DNA of 64,000 bases from Tenacibaculum sp. Bg11-29. GTDB lineage: Bacteria; Bacteroidota; Bacteroidia; Flavobacteriales; Flavobacteriaceae. Each line of letters begins with the position of its first letter. Positions within the stretch are counted from its first letter, which is position 1. Made by a program: the position numbers and the translations under genes. Below are positions 53,715-63,998 of this stretch, piece after piece. The stretch covers positions 3,285,001 through 3,349,000 of the forward strand of contig NZ_PJBB01000003.1 in NCBI RefSeq assembly GCF_002836595.1. The letters are read 5' to 3'. The notes under the pieces were generated by a model. The model saw only the letters and a program-made list of their open reading frames with translations, was not told the origin of the DNA and ran no database searches.

Positions 53715-56700
53715 TTATAACATTAATTCTAATTTTTCTACTGTTATCAAGTCATCTACTTTTGTTCGTATCCATTTTCCTGATGCATCTTTATAACCGA
53801 TAACAGATTTTTCTAGTAATAATTTTTGCATACCTTCTTGAACTTTTAAAACTTCATCGTCAAATAAATCTATGGCATCACCTATATCTCCTCCTACATC
53901 TTCTAAATGCTTTTTCCATCTTTTATTAAAAAATTCTATTAAAGCTCTATTATATTTTTTATGATTTGCATGTACACCTCTTGCAGCTATAATTCCTGTA
54001 GGTTTGGTATAGCCTTCTAACATAATAAGATTTAATAACCCATCGTGGTGTTTTCCATTTATATCCATAACAGTATGCCCTATTTTATCATACCATTTTC
54101 TATAACCTTCCGATGCTTTTAATGTTTCTACTACAAATACGTGATGGGATTGAAAACCATTAAAATGACCAGAGTCTTCTAATTCTTTAAAGAAAGCTTT
54201 CCAATCGTTACCTTTAACTGAATAAATTATTTTTTCACCATCTACGATAACCTCAAAAGTATATGCTTTTTTCATAAATTCATATTGAGTTCCAGTTAAT
54301 TTTTTAAGAGCATTTAAATTATAAGCACTCACTTTACCAGCCCATTTTGCTGCATAAGCCGCATTCTTATAATTAAATTTTAATAAAAAACTTTCTAAGC
54401 TTCCACCTCTTTCTCCATATTTAAGAACTATACTTTCAAGCGAAGCCTCTTTTCTAGATAACGAAGCTATATCATCAAACTTATATTGTGCATTTACTTC
54501 AGGATACTCTCTCAACTTTAACCAAGCATCTATATGCTCTTCTTTTAGTTTACTAATACTGCTTCCCAATAATTCTTTCTGAGCAACACTTTGTATTTTA
54601 TTTGCATCAGTTACACCTAATACTTTTAAAAATTCTTTTTGCTTTTCAGTTTCTAACTTATTAAAACGATTTAATATATTAGAAAAACCTTCTAAATTAG
54701 AGAAGTTTTTAACTATATCTGGGTTAGCCTTTCGTAATATTATCCAGGCATCCATATGTGCCTCTGTAATATTATCTAAATTCTTAAAAAGTAATTCTTT
54801 TTGTAGTGTTTTAGGTTTTTTTATGGTTGTTCTATGTAATAAATCTTCTACAAATTTTGCCCTATCATTACTATCAGAAAATTCACTTTCAACTTTACTA
54901 GCTAATTTAGGATTAAGTTCCTGTAGTTTTGCCCAATTAATTTCATCTGCAGACCTTGCTGAAAGTTCTATAAAATCATCTAAATATTTAGCATCAGAAA
55001 CACCATCAGGTCCTCTCGGCCCATTAATTGTTAGAACTTCATCCTTCCCTTCAGTTAATTGATACCACTTTGTATCTCCTCCTATTTCTCTTGGAACAGT
55101 TGTTATTAAACCATCATTATGTACACGAACATAACCATCTGTAGCGTGTACTATATAATCATCTCCTAAAGCTTTGGTAAAATCTCTTGCTCCTTCAAGG
55201 TTTGTACATGAAAGTAACCTAACTTTTTTATTACTTGGATGTACTTTATCAAGGTATTTTGTTATTTCTGTATAATCACTAATTTCCTTTCCATCAATAA
55301 TTAATTTATTGTCTGCTCCATGAATTACAATATCAATAAAACCATCTTTTGTTTTAGTTTCAATTGCAGCAAGTCTAGCTTTAGTTTTTGCTAAATCTCC
55401 ACCGAGTACAATCATATGATTACTAGCTATAATATCTCCAAGACCTTTAATAGCTCCAAACACAAAATTATCTGCTCTCATACTATTTCGAGTATCAAAA
55501 ATATTTCGACCAATTACATTGGTAACAAATTTTTCACCTTCACCTAATGCATCATTAATTTTCTTTAAAGAATACTTTATTTTATTAGACCCTTTTATGT
55601 TTGACTTAATTAATTTAAAATTTTTATATGCCACCTTACCATATTGAGCATACCCAACCAATACTAATCCTACAGAATACTCCCCCATACGACCTGCATC
55701 CTGATTATAAGCTGCAAATAATAACCCTGCAACATCAAATAGAGTATCTCCTCCAATTGGAGCGAAAATAAGAGAACCAGCATCTATCATACCATAGATT
55801 ACTTCATTCCTATTTATTTCTCCTTCGTAAAAATGTTTTTTACTATCTAAATTATCATATTCTCCAAATGTATATGCTATCTTAACAACAAAATCAAACG
55901 TTTCTTCCTTATGAAAATGAAATGCTCCATACCTCATTTGAAGTCCACTTTTAAAACTACTATTAGTTATATATACTTCTCTTAACTCAATAGCTCCGGT
56001 AACTTGAGCAAAATAATCTTTATTATTTGCTTTTATAGCTTCAGTATCTTCTCTTTCAGCTTTTTCTAATAAATCATCATATTTTTTCTTCCACTTTACA
56101 AAGTCATTTTCATACTTAAGTCTTTCTGTTATAGAAGCATCTTCTTCTAATTTTTCTGGTCTTTCTTTTCTTAATATTTTAATATCTCTCAAATGAGGAG
56201 ATTTTAAAGTAGCTAACGAATTTATTAAAGGAAAACCTCTTACATTCGTACGTGATCTTTTTTCTAAAGAACTAAAAGATCCACTTGACTTTACTACTGT
56301 AGCATATAAATTTAAAGGCTTCTCTATATTTGTATAAAAACTTATAATATCCATAAATGGCGTATTCCCAGTCTTTATCTGTGATGGTTGTATCAAACTT
56401 GAGTCATTTTGATGATAACCAATACTATAACAAGCATCTTTATTAAATAAACCTACCCCAAAAATAGATTCATAATCAGCAGAAGAAACTATTACATTAA
56501 TTACTTTTTTACCATTTACTAAACTTTCTTTATGCTTTAAACTTATTTGAGCCATTTCACTCAATTTAGCATTTGATATACTTGTATTGTTATCTATTGT
56601 TAATAGCGTAACAATCATGTATGTATCTTTAGTATAATGCGTTAGTAAATGAAGTTTATCCTCTAAAATATCAAAGTTTTTAGATTCTTGTAAAATTGAG

Positions 56701-59700
56701 CTATTTTTTACATTTGCAAATTGTATGTGATTAAAATTTCCCTTATTTCTTTCTTCAGTTCCTTTACTACTATTTATTCCAGATAAAGCTTTTTCTAGAG
56801 CTTCATCTATTTTCTTTTGATAAAAATTAAGTCGTGATTGGTGCTCTTTATTCTCATCTTTTAATACAGTAAATTTATCACATTCATTATTTTTTTCTGG
56901 CACTTTACATTTAACAGCTACCTTAGCTTCAAAGATATCAGAAGTGTAATCAATATTTTTTTCTCCTTTTAAACCAATCGCATTACTCCATTTAGTTTTA
57001 TACAATTCGTTATCACAAGGTTTTATATACTTAAATAAATAAACATAATCATCTTTTAACAAATTTTTATAACTAATACCATCCAATTTTTTTCCTGAAT
57101 CACTAGTAAAAGAATTACCTTTTGATTTGTAGACAACATTCTTATACTTAATTCCTCTTATCGCTCCATTAGGTATGTTTTCCAAACCTGATGGAGAAAC
57201 TAAACTTGATTCATTTTTAAAAGTAAAAGGTTTCCATTCAGCCGTTAAAAAAGTTCTTCCACTAAGCTCCCCAGCCTCATCACCTTGAAAAATATACAAT
57301 TGAATACCTGGTGCGTGGAGTTTTTGCCAATCCATATGGGTAAAATCGGTACCGTTAGTACCGCTATCCATTAAATAGGTACTTTCTCCTTTTTTGGTAT
57401 TGTACTGATCCCAAGGATGCTTTAAACCAAAAATACCATGACCAATTTCGTGTGCTGCTACCCGCCCTGGATCTTTTTGAGTAAATACAAAACCAAACTG
57501 ACGTTTTAATGGCATAAAACCTTCCACATTTTTTTTAGATAGTTCTACGTCTTTATCCAAGAAGAATATATAATACTGCTCTTTTTTGGCTTTATTTTTA
57601 TAGGCACTAATAATATTCTTTTGACCTTGGGTATAATTTGATATCATATCGCTATCTCCGACATCTAAGTTTTTTAAACCTAACTTTAATTCGTCTGTCG
57701 TTATATTAAAATTTACCCCAGCTTTATTATAAATTTCATTAATACGTTTTTTAACCCCATCAGTATTTGCTTTATTAACAGATACCAACGTTAAGTTAAT
57801 ACTTTGCTGTTGTGCATGCCAAATATTTAATTTACCTGCAACCGTATGTTTTTTAGTAGAATCCTTTGGTTTTACAGTAGCTATAATTTCATCTTTCGCA
57901 AATTCAAATTCTCTTTTTAATTTTAAAGTAACTACGTTACCAGACCAAGAACTATCAATCTTAATTCCTTGTTTTGTTTTAAAAACTATATCTTTTTTTG
58001 TTTTACCATTTGCAAAAGATACTTCCGCTTTTACTACATCTGTTTTATTACTACTTACATCACTTACTAATTTATATAAAACTGAATATTCTTTATCGTC
58101 GTGTGTTTTTATAAATTCATACTGTTTTTTATATTTACTAGAGGTTATACTTTCATTATGAGTATCATTACTATAATACCCCGACGGTATAAATTTTACA
58201 CGTACATCTTTCGAGCTAATTTCTGTTACATTTCCAGCACTTGAAATACCTTCTGTATTATTTTTTGTAGGTACTCCTCCTTCAGCTACTTTTCCTTTGG
58301 TTACTGTACCGTCTTCCTTAACAGTCCACTGATCTCCATTTTTATCAGTAATTGTAACTGGCTTATCACTAGTTATTGTTTGAGTTTCTCCATTCTCTGC
58401 AGTAATAACAATAGCTCCGTCTGCATTAACAGTAACCGTTTTAATATCAATATTTGAAGCATCAAAACTGTTAGTTTCACCATCATCACCAAAAACATCA
58501 TCAATAACAGCATCAAGATCTAGTATACCTCCCCATTCAGGGTCATAGTCTGTTTTTACAAGTCCTTTTGTTAATTCATAACTTGTATTTATGCTTATTC
58601 CACTAAATGTTACTTTTATACGGGTATATTTACCAATGTTTATATTTCCTTTTTTTTCTTCTGTACCGTCGTCTGTTAGTATATTTACAGCATCAATTAT
58701 TTCTTTTATGTTTTCTAAGAAAGGAAGTGTAATATATCCCCAACCACTAAATGTACCATTACTACCTGTTACTTTTCTTGTTATTACAGGAAAATCACCT
58801 GCAGTAAAGGTTTCATTAATGCCTAATTTTGGTAAGGGATCGTTATTGGTTATGTTTATTTCTGGTGTAAGTCCACAGTTATAATAGGCAGCTTCATCGG
58901 TTGTTGGTGTGGTAAATTCTTGAATGTTTGAATATGCAAATCCCGATAATTGGGTGCACTCACCTCCTACTCTAAATTCATAAACAGTATTTGCTTCTAA
59001 ATTAAATATTTTCCCTTCATTGGTATAGGTGTTTACATCAAACCAATCATCGTCTCCAAATCCTTTTTTTCGGTATTGTATGCGGTAACGAATATGCGCT
59101 GAGGCTTGCCAGTTAATTTGTACCGATTCGGCTGTTAACGCTTGTGATATTACAAAACTAGGTGCGCTACAGTCTTTTAAATATTTAAACCAAAAAATTT
59201 CACTTTTACCATCGTTTTTAAATACCGATGTTTCGTTTATTCCATCGCTTACAAATGCACGTACTTGCCAACCATATATTTTACCAGACATTAATTGTGG
59301 TGCTTCTGGTCCCACTAATAAAGTAGTGCTATAAGTTGTAGTTTGGTAAAAAGGAATAGATGCTAAAAAGGATGCTTGTGGGTTTTGTACATCCCATAAT
59401 TCTTTTAATGTGTACTCGTATTGTACGTTATTAGCATTGGTATGTCTTGGGGTCCAAGTAAATAATATATTTTGCGGATTGGTTGCGGTTACAATATTAT
59501 TTTTAAAAGGTAAATTTAATATTGGCGGATCGTTTTGTAATAAATAAGCGGTAGTACAGCTTTTACCTGATAGTTTACGGTTGGTAAAATAATCATATAC
59601 CTCAAAACAAAAATCATAACCACCATTTGGTAATGGGTTATTAAATTGTTGTGGTGTTATTCCTATTAAATTATTTAGTTGAAAATAGGCTTGTAAATCT

Positions 59701-60035
59701 ACATTAGATAAGCGTGTGTTAATACCTCCGTTTAAAAAAATAGGGGTTTCACCCATAATTACTTCTTGGGTACTAATAGCAAATCCTTGCCCTTCTATAT
59801 ACATTTTAAGTCGAACTCTTCGCCCTACTTCATTTATATCGGTTAATAGGATATTAAGGTATAGTTTTTCGCTAGTGGTGGTAGCGTAATCTGATATTTT
59901 TAAACTATACGGTGGTATTAATTGCGGGTTTATTTGTACAGGGTAAGTTTGGGCAAATAATAACGTATTTAAAAAAATACTTACAATTAAAAGCAACCTT
60001 TGTTGTATGTTTTTATAGTTTGGGCTAGTTTTCAT
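53715..60035 (-). CDS. Giant composite secreted protein: FN3, metzincin, His/Cys module and C-terminal HH-type nuclease-like toxin domain
   Basis: A 2106-residue protein. Visible in order: signal peptide to about 29 (LLFAQ); a beta-rich N-terminal region (30-290); an FN3-like domain (about 290-378); a Gly/Thr-rich region (500-600); a metzincin zinc motif HEIGHGIFGLKH (862-873) with Met-turn LMD (888-890); a long helical region. Then come a module with VIHG (His1572) and LLSC (Cys1610) like clan CD cysteine peptidases, helical pre-toxin repeats with AHMDAW / EHIDAW (1700-1870), and FQSHHVFV (H1964, H1965) with N2002 and GVHANHKKYN (H2022, H2025), the pattern of HNH/Endo VII-type toxin domains. 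An Imm11-like gene follows. No type IX sorting domain is visible, so the export route is uncertain. Confidence 0.78.
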   Translation of the reverse strand: MKTSPNYKNIQQRLLLIVSIFLNTLLFAQTYPVQINPQLIPPYSLKISDYATTTSEKLYLNILLTDINEVGRRVRLKMYIEGQGFAISTQEVIMGETPIFLNGGINTRLSNVDLQAYFQLNNLIGITPQQFNNPLPNGGYDFCFEVYDYFTNRKLSGKSCTTAYLLQNDPPILNLPFKNNIVTATNPQNILFTWTPRHTNANNVQYEYTLKELWDVQNPQASFLASIPFYQTTTYSTTLLVGPEAPQLMSGKIYGWQVRAFVSDGINETSVFKNDGKSEIFWFKYLKDCSAPSFVISQALTAESVQINWQASAHIRYRIQYRKKGFGDDDWFDVNTYTNEGKIFNLEANTVYEFRVGGECTQLSGFAYSNIQEFTTPTTDEAAYYNCGLTPEINITNNDPLPKLGINETFTAGDFPVITRKVTGSNGTFSGWGYITLPFLENIKEIIDAVNILTDDGTEEKKGNINIGKYTRIKVTFSGISINTSYELTKGLVKTDYDPEWGGILDLDAVIDDVFGDDGETNSFDASNIDIKTVTVNADGAIVITAENGETQTITSDKPVTITDKNGDQWTVKEDGTVTKGKVAEGGVPTKNNTEGISSAGNVTEISSKDVRVKFIPSGYYSNDTHNESITSSKYKKQYEFIKTHDDKEYSVLYKLVSDVSSNKTDVVKAEVSFANGKTKKDIVFKTKQGIKIDSSWSGNVVTLKLKREFEFAKDEIIATVKPKDSTKKHTVAGKLNIWHAQQQSINLTLVSVNKANTDGVKKRINEIYNKAGVNFNITTDELKLGLKNLDVGDSDMISNYTQGQKNIISAYKNKAKKEQYYIFFLDKDVELSKKNVEGFMPLKRQFGFVFTQKDPGRVAAHEIGHGIFGLKHPWDQYNTKKGESTYLMDSGTNGTDFTHMDWQKLHAPGIQLYIFQGDEAGELSGRTFLTAEWKPFTFKNESSLVSPSGLENIPNGAIRGIKYKNVVYKSKGNSFTSDSGKKLDGISYKNLLKDDYVYLFKYIKPCDNELYKTKWSNAIGLKGEKNIDYTSDIFEAKVAVKCKVPEKNNECDKFTVLKDENKEHQSRLNFYQKKIDEALEKALSGINSSKGTEERNKGNFNHIQFANVKNSSILQESKNFDILEDKLHLLTHYTKDTYMIVTLLTIDNNTSISNAKLSEMAQISLKHKESLVNGKKVINVIVSSADYESIFGVGLFNKDACYSIGYHQNDSSLIQPSQIKTGNTPFMDIISFYTNIEKPLNLYATVVKSSGSFSSLEKRSRTNVRGFPLINSLATLKSPHLRDIKILRKERPEKLEEDASITERLKYENDFVKWKKKYDDLLEKAEREDTEAIKANNKDYFAQVTGAIELREVYITNSSFKSGLQMRYGAFHFHKEETFDFVVKIAYTFGEYDNLDSKKHFYEGEINRNEVIYGMIDAGSLIFAPIGGDTLFDVAGLLFAAYNQDAGRMGEYSVGLVLVGYAQYGKVAYKNFKLIKSNIKGSNKIKYSLKKINDALGEGEKFVTNVIGRNIFDTRNSMRADNFVFGAIKGLGDIIASNHMIVLGGDLAKTKARLAAIETKTKDGFIDIVIHGADNKLIIDGKEISDYTEITKYLDKVHPSNKKVRLLSCTNLEGARDFTKALGDDYIVHATDGYVRVHNDGLITTVPREIGGDTKWYQLTEGKDEVLTINGPRGPDGVSDAKYLDDFIELSARSADEINWAKLQELNPKLASKVESEFSDSNDRAKFVEDLLHRTTIKKPKTLQKELLFKNLDNITEAHMDAWIILRKANPDIVKNFSNLEGFSNILNRFNKLETEKQKEFLKVLGVTDANKIQSVAQKELLGSSISKLKEEHIDAWLKLREYPEVNAQYKFDDIASLSRKEASLESIVLKYGERGGSLESFLLKFNYKNAAYAAKWAGKVSAYNLNALKKLTGTQYEFMKKAYTFEVIVDGEKIIYSVKGNDWKAFFKELEDSGHFNGFQSHHVFVVETLKASEGYRKWYDKIGHTVMDINGKHHDGLLNLIMLEGYTKPTGIIAARGVHANHKKYNRALIEFFNKRWKKHLEDVGGDIGDAIDLFDDEVLKVQEGMQKLLLEKSVIGYKDASGKWIRTKVDDLITVEKLELML

Positions 60036-60048
60036 AAACTTTTTCTTC

Positions 60049-61401
60049 TTAATTAGCTTCTTTTTGAACTTTTATATCAATTACGATATATGAGTTTGCT
60101 CCGTCTTTAACAAATTCGTTTATTTTTATAACTCCTTTTCGTTTATCGGCAGTTTCAAAAATTACAATCCTTGGTTTTTCTACATTGTCAAATTCAGTTA
60201 ATCCTCCAACTGTTTCATCAACATTTAAACTTGTTAGAAATGCATCATTCGTCATTGCATTAAAATTAGTTACTGATACTGATGATGAACAACCACATGA
60301 TTCTTGTTTATTTATAAGCTTTGTTATTGTAGCATTTGGTATTGCCGAAAACGCTAATTCTTGTACCTTATTGGGGCTTATAAATTTATTAAAATTAAAG
60401 GTTTCATTTAATCCAAAAAAAGCAATATCAATTTTTGAGCCTATTGTATTATTTACTTTGCTTTGGGTGTATACTTTTCTTGTTTGAGTTGAAAAATATG
60501 CGCCTATATGATTGTTTTTGTGTGCTGTATTTATACCTAACTTAATATTTGTAAATGTTCTTAAATTAGTATTTTCATATACAGTAATTGTTTTAGAAAT
60601 AGTTTTTTCGCTCTTACTATTCAATGCTTTTAATTGCATGGTATAAGTTCCTGGTGTATTGAATATAATTTCAGGGTTTTCGGTACTACTAGTTGTAATA
60701 TTAGCCCCTTCAAAAGTCCATTGGTAATTTGTTGCGCTTATACTTTTGTTTTCTAACGTAACTTTTACAGGTACTTGATAATCGTCGTCTTCAAAAGCAA
60801 CAGCATATTCGAAATTTGCTGATAGTAGTGGTGCAACTTCTATTGTTTTTTCTAGCGTGTACTCTTCGTCTCCGTTACTTACTTTTAAACGAATATTGTG
60901 CGTACCTGGTGTAGTAAAAGCAATGTCTTCTGGATGTTGTTTTGTAGATGTACTTGGTACGCCTCCTTCAAAAAACCAATCATAGGTTGTTGCTCCAACT
61001 GTTGTATTGGTTATTTTAATTTTTACAGGTGAAAAGTTATTTTCTACAACTTGAGTTTCAAAACCAATATTTATAGCCGAATTTACTTTTATTGTTTTTT
61101 CTTTAACATCGATGCTTCCATCTCTATTTGATGCTTCTAGTTTTACGATATAAGTTCCTTCTTTATCGTAAGTAATAGTTCCTGGATTTCTATTGCTTGA
61201 TGTTGCAGGGCTTGCTCCGTTAAATGTCCAACTATACGTATCTGCACCTTCTGTACTGTTTATTATTTTCACTTTAACAGGTACAGTTTTATCATTTACT
61301 ACAATTTCTGTACTAAATGTTGCAATAACCGGTAAGGCTACTTCATTTACACAGGCATAGCTACTTAAAAGTATAACTATAAAAAATATTATCTTCTTCA
61401 T
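60049..61401 (-). CDS. PKD-domain lipoprotein
   Basis: A 450-residue lipoprotein (lipobox SSYAC, about Cys17) with three tandem PKD-like domains (about 25-110, 110-190, 195-280), each ending in the typical pattern (GTYIVKLEASNRDG, GTHNIRLKVSNGDE, GTYTMQLKALNSKS) and with WxFxG-type strands (YSWTFNGASP, YDWFFEGGVP, YQWTFEGA). The remaining 170 residues are a separate domain containing ESCGCSSSVSV. Its start overlaps the stop of the SprB-repeat gene by 1 bp and the toxin-like gene follows after 13 bp, so the three form an operon. Confidence 0.8.
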   Translation of the reverse strand: MKKIIFFIVILLSSYACVNEVALPVIATFSTEIVVNDKTVPVKVKIINSTEGADTYSWTFNGASPATSSNRNPGTITYDKEGTYIVKLEASNRDGSIDVKEKTIKVNSAINIGFETQVVENNFSPVKIKITNTTVGATTYDWFFEGGVPSTSTKQHPEDIAFTTPGTHNIRLKVSNGDEEYTLEKTIEVAPLLSANFEYAVAFEDDDYQVPVKVTLENKSISATNYQWTFEGANITTSSTENPEIIFNTPGTYTMQLKALNSKSEKTISKTITVYENTNLRTFTNIKLGINTAHKNNHIGAYFSTQTRKVYTQSKVNNTIGSKIDIAFFGLNETFNFNKFISPNKVQELAFSAIPNATITKLINKQESCGCSSSVSVTNFNAMTNDAFLTSLNVDETVGGLTEFDNVEKPRIVIFETADKRKGVIKINEFVKDGANSYIVIDIKVQKEAN

Positions 61402-63998
61402 TATTCAATTATTACTTTTCTAATTCTTTTTCCTTTTGGTGTTTCTAATAGTAATACATAAATACCTACCGACAAGTTCATTTCGTAATTTGCTGTATAT
61501 TCTTTTAATCCTTTTAAACGCTTATCAGCGACCACTGAATTTGCACTTAAACTAAAAAGACGTAATGAAACTTCAGATTCTTTTTCTAAAACGATATCTA
61601 CTTTAAAGTTTCCTTTATTTGGGTTTGCATACACTTTAAATTCTTTAATAAATGGATTTTTAGTATCTCCTATAGCATCTAAATTTCTAGATTTTAAAAC
61701 CGTTACTGTTTTTATTGCTCTTTTTATACAGTTTCCTTCAGTTGCAACTAAAGCAATATTATAATTTCCTGGGGCTGGAAAACGCAATACTAAACCTTCA
61801 TCTGTTTGTTGTACTATTGTTACGTTCGAAGGAATACTCCATGCTATATTTGAGCTTATTGGATTCGATACATTTATTATAGCAATGTCTTCGCCTACAA
61901 AGGCTTGTGATGTTAATATTAATTGTGCATCAATTTTCACATCTGATTTTAAAATCTCTAATTCTTTAACTATTATACATCCTTTTGTTGTAGTTACCGT
62001 TAATGTATATTTTCCTCCTTCTGATAATGTTACGATACTTTCGTTGCTTGTAAAACCATTATCTGATGTCCAAGAATACTTAGAAACATCATTCATAGTA
62101 ACATCATATTCTATAGTTTCTCCGTAACATAAAGTAACCTTGTTTGGTACAAGGCTAAAAACAACTTCGTCAGTGTTTTTTATGGTTATTGTTTTTACTA
62201 TTGTACAACCTTTTTTATCTGTTATTGTGGCTATATATTCGCCTTTACAAGCATTTACAATAGATTTACCAGTATCTCCCGTATTCCAAGCTACTGTATA
62301 TGGTGCTAACCCACCTGCTATATCTAAATTAATAGTTCCTGTACATGTATTGTAGCAATTTACATCTGTTACATTTACATTTATTGTTAATGGACTTGTG
62401 TTTTCTAATACAATGTTTTGTGTTGTTTGACATCCATTGGCATCTGTAATCATTACAAAATAGCTACCTAAAGACATGTTTGTAATATTTTGAGTTGTAG
62501 CACCTGTACTCCAAAAATACTTATATGGTAATGTACCTCCTGTTGTATTTGCAGTAATTGTCCAATCATTAGCTGTACCACAATTACCTGGGGTGCTTTC
62601 TAATTCAGTTTTTAAAAGTTCTGGTTGAGATATTAGTATAGCAACACTTTGTTTTTGATTATTCTCACTATCTTTTATCACCAAATAATAACTTCCTTTT
62701 TTTACGTTAGTTAAAATTACTTCATTGGATATAAGCGTATTTTCACTATCATACCAAGTATACTGATAAGGTATAACTCCTCCTGTTACCGTTGCTTTAA
62801 CACTAGCTTCTGAACCACCATTACATAATATTATGTTGTTTTGATTTAATGTTATTAGTAATTCTTCTGGTTCACCTAAATTATAGGTTTCTTGTAATTT
62901 ACATCCTTTTTTATCTGTAACAAAGAAGGTGTATTTTCCGGCAGGAATGTCAGTAATACTTTTTGTATTCCCTATTACGATTCCGTTTTCATCTTTCCAT
63001 TCAAATATATCTGGTTGATCCCCTCCAATAACTTCAACTTCAATTTTTCCATTAGATAATCCTTTTCCTGTAGGTCTTTTAAATAAATTTAATGAAATTT
63101 TATATTCACTTGGTTGTGCTATTGTAATTAACACTTTTTTACTACAACCATTTTCATCGGATACTGTTACATTATAATCTCCAGATGTTAATGAAGATAC
63201 GTCTTCTGTTCTTTGTCCGTTACTCCAAACATAAGTATATATGCCTGTTCCTCCTGAAACTGATAAATTAATCGCTCCATCATTTCCTGAATAACAAGTA
63301 ACATCTTGCTTCGTATACGTTACAATTACTTCATCGTTTTGTAGTAATTCAAAATCGTCATATGAAGTATTTCCTTTTTCATCTTCTACCACCAATCGAT
63401 ATGCTCCTGCTTTTTTCGTTAATGTTGTTAGCTCACCAATTACTGTAGTTAGATCATTTTTGTTATACCATTTATAGGTGTAAACTGGTGTTGGTGCTGA
63501 ATATCCTCCTGTAACGGTAGCATTTAAAGTTCCGTTTTCACCATTACATCGAATTGCTGTTTGTAAACCTAATTTTACTATTAATTTTTCTGGTTGGTGT
63601 ATCGTGTATTCTTTTTGTAATTGACAACCGTTTGCATCAGTTATTGTCATTTCATAAGTAATTCCTAAGACTGTCCCTGCTAATCCTGTAACCAAATTAG
63701 ACATTGCTACTACGGTACCTAAACTTTTTTCTATTAATGAGTAATTATAATGTGGTGATCCAGATGGATCGAATGGTGTACCGCCTAGTACGTCTATTTT
63801 TATACTTCCATCACTTACTTCAAAACCGGTTGCATTTGTAACTACTTCTGTTGCAGAATCTATTGACAATTCAGATGCTGGTTGATTTATTGTTATAATT
63901 TCTTCTAATGGTATACTAGGACAGTTATTCGTATCTTGTACTATAACTTTGTATTGTCCTGCTTCTCTACCTATTAAATCTTTTGATGTAGAAATTGG
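61401..63998 (-). CDS. SprB-repeat surface protein with type IX sorting domain (5' end outside window)
   Basis: The frame stays open to the window edge, so the true start is upstream; 865 residues are visible. It contains at least six SprB-type repeats, each with a Cys, a Gly-rich turn, YxYxW and GxYxVxVxDxxGC; for instance CYSGNDGAINLSVSGGTGIYTYVWSNG and CNGGSEASVKATVTGGVIPYQYTWYDS. The last 80 residues (FKVYANPNKGNFKVDIVLE, VSLRLFSLSANSV, LSVGIYVLLLETPKGKRIRKVIIE) are a type A sorting domain recognised by the type IX system. The protein should be secreted and cell-surface attached, like the gliding adhesin SprB. Confidence 0.85.
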   Translation of the reverse strand, partial: PISTSKDLIGREAGQYKVIVQDTNNCPSIPLEEIITINQPASELSIDSATEVVTNATGFEVSDGSIKIDVLGGTPFDPSGSPHYNYSLIEKSLGTVVAMSNLVTGLAGTVLGITYEMTITDANGCQLQKEYTIHQPEKLIVKLGLQTAIRCNGENGTLNATVTGGYSAPTPVYTYKWYNKNDLTTVIGELTTLTKKAGAYRLVVEDEKGNTSYDDFELLQNDEVIVTYTKQDVTCYSGNDGAINLSVSGGTGIYTYVWSNGQRTEDVSSLTSGDYNVTVSDENGCSKKVLITIAQPSEYKISLNLFKRPTGKGLSNGKIEVEVIGGDQPDIFEWKDENGIVIGNTKSITDIPAGKYTFFVTDKKGCKLQETYNLGEPEELLITLNQNNIILCNGGSEASVKATVTGGVIPYQYTWYDSENTLISNEVILTNVKKGSYYLVIKDSENNQKQSVAILISQPELLKTELESTPGNCGTANDWTITANTTGGTLPYKYFWSTGATTQNITNMSLGSYFVMITDANGCQTTQNIVLENTSPLTINVNVTDVNCYNTCTGTINLDIAGGLAPYTVAWNTGDTGKSIVNACKGEYIATITDKKGCTIVKTITIKNTDEVVFSLVPNKVTLCYGETIEYDVTMNDVSKYSWTSDNGFTSNESIVTLSEGGKYTLTVTTTKGCIIVKELEILKSDVKIDAQLILTSQAFVGEDIAIINVSNPISSNIAWSIPSNVTIVQQTDEGLVLRFPAPGNYNIALVATEGNCIKRAIKTVTVLKSRNLDAIGDTKNPFIKEFKVYANPNKGNFKVDIVLEKESEVSLRLFSLSANSVVADKRLKGLKEYTANYEMNLSVGIYVLLLETPKGKRIRKVIIE

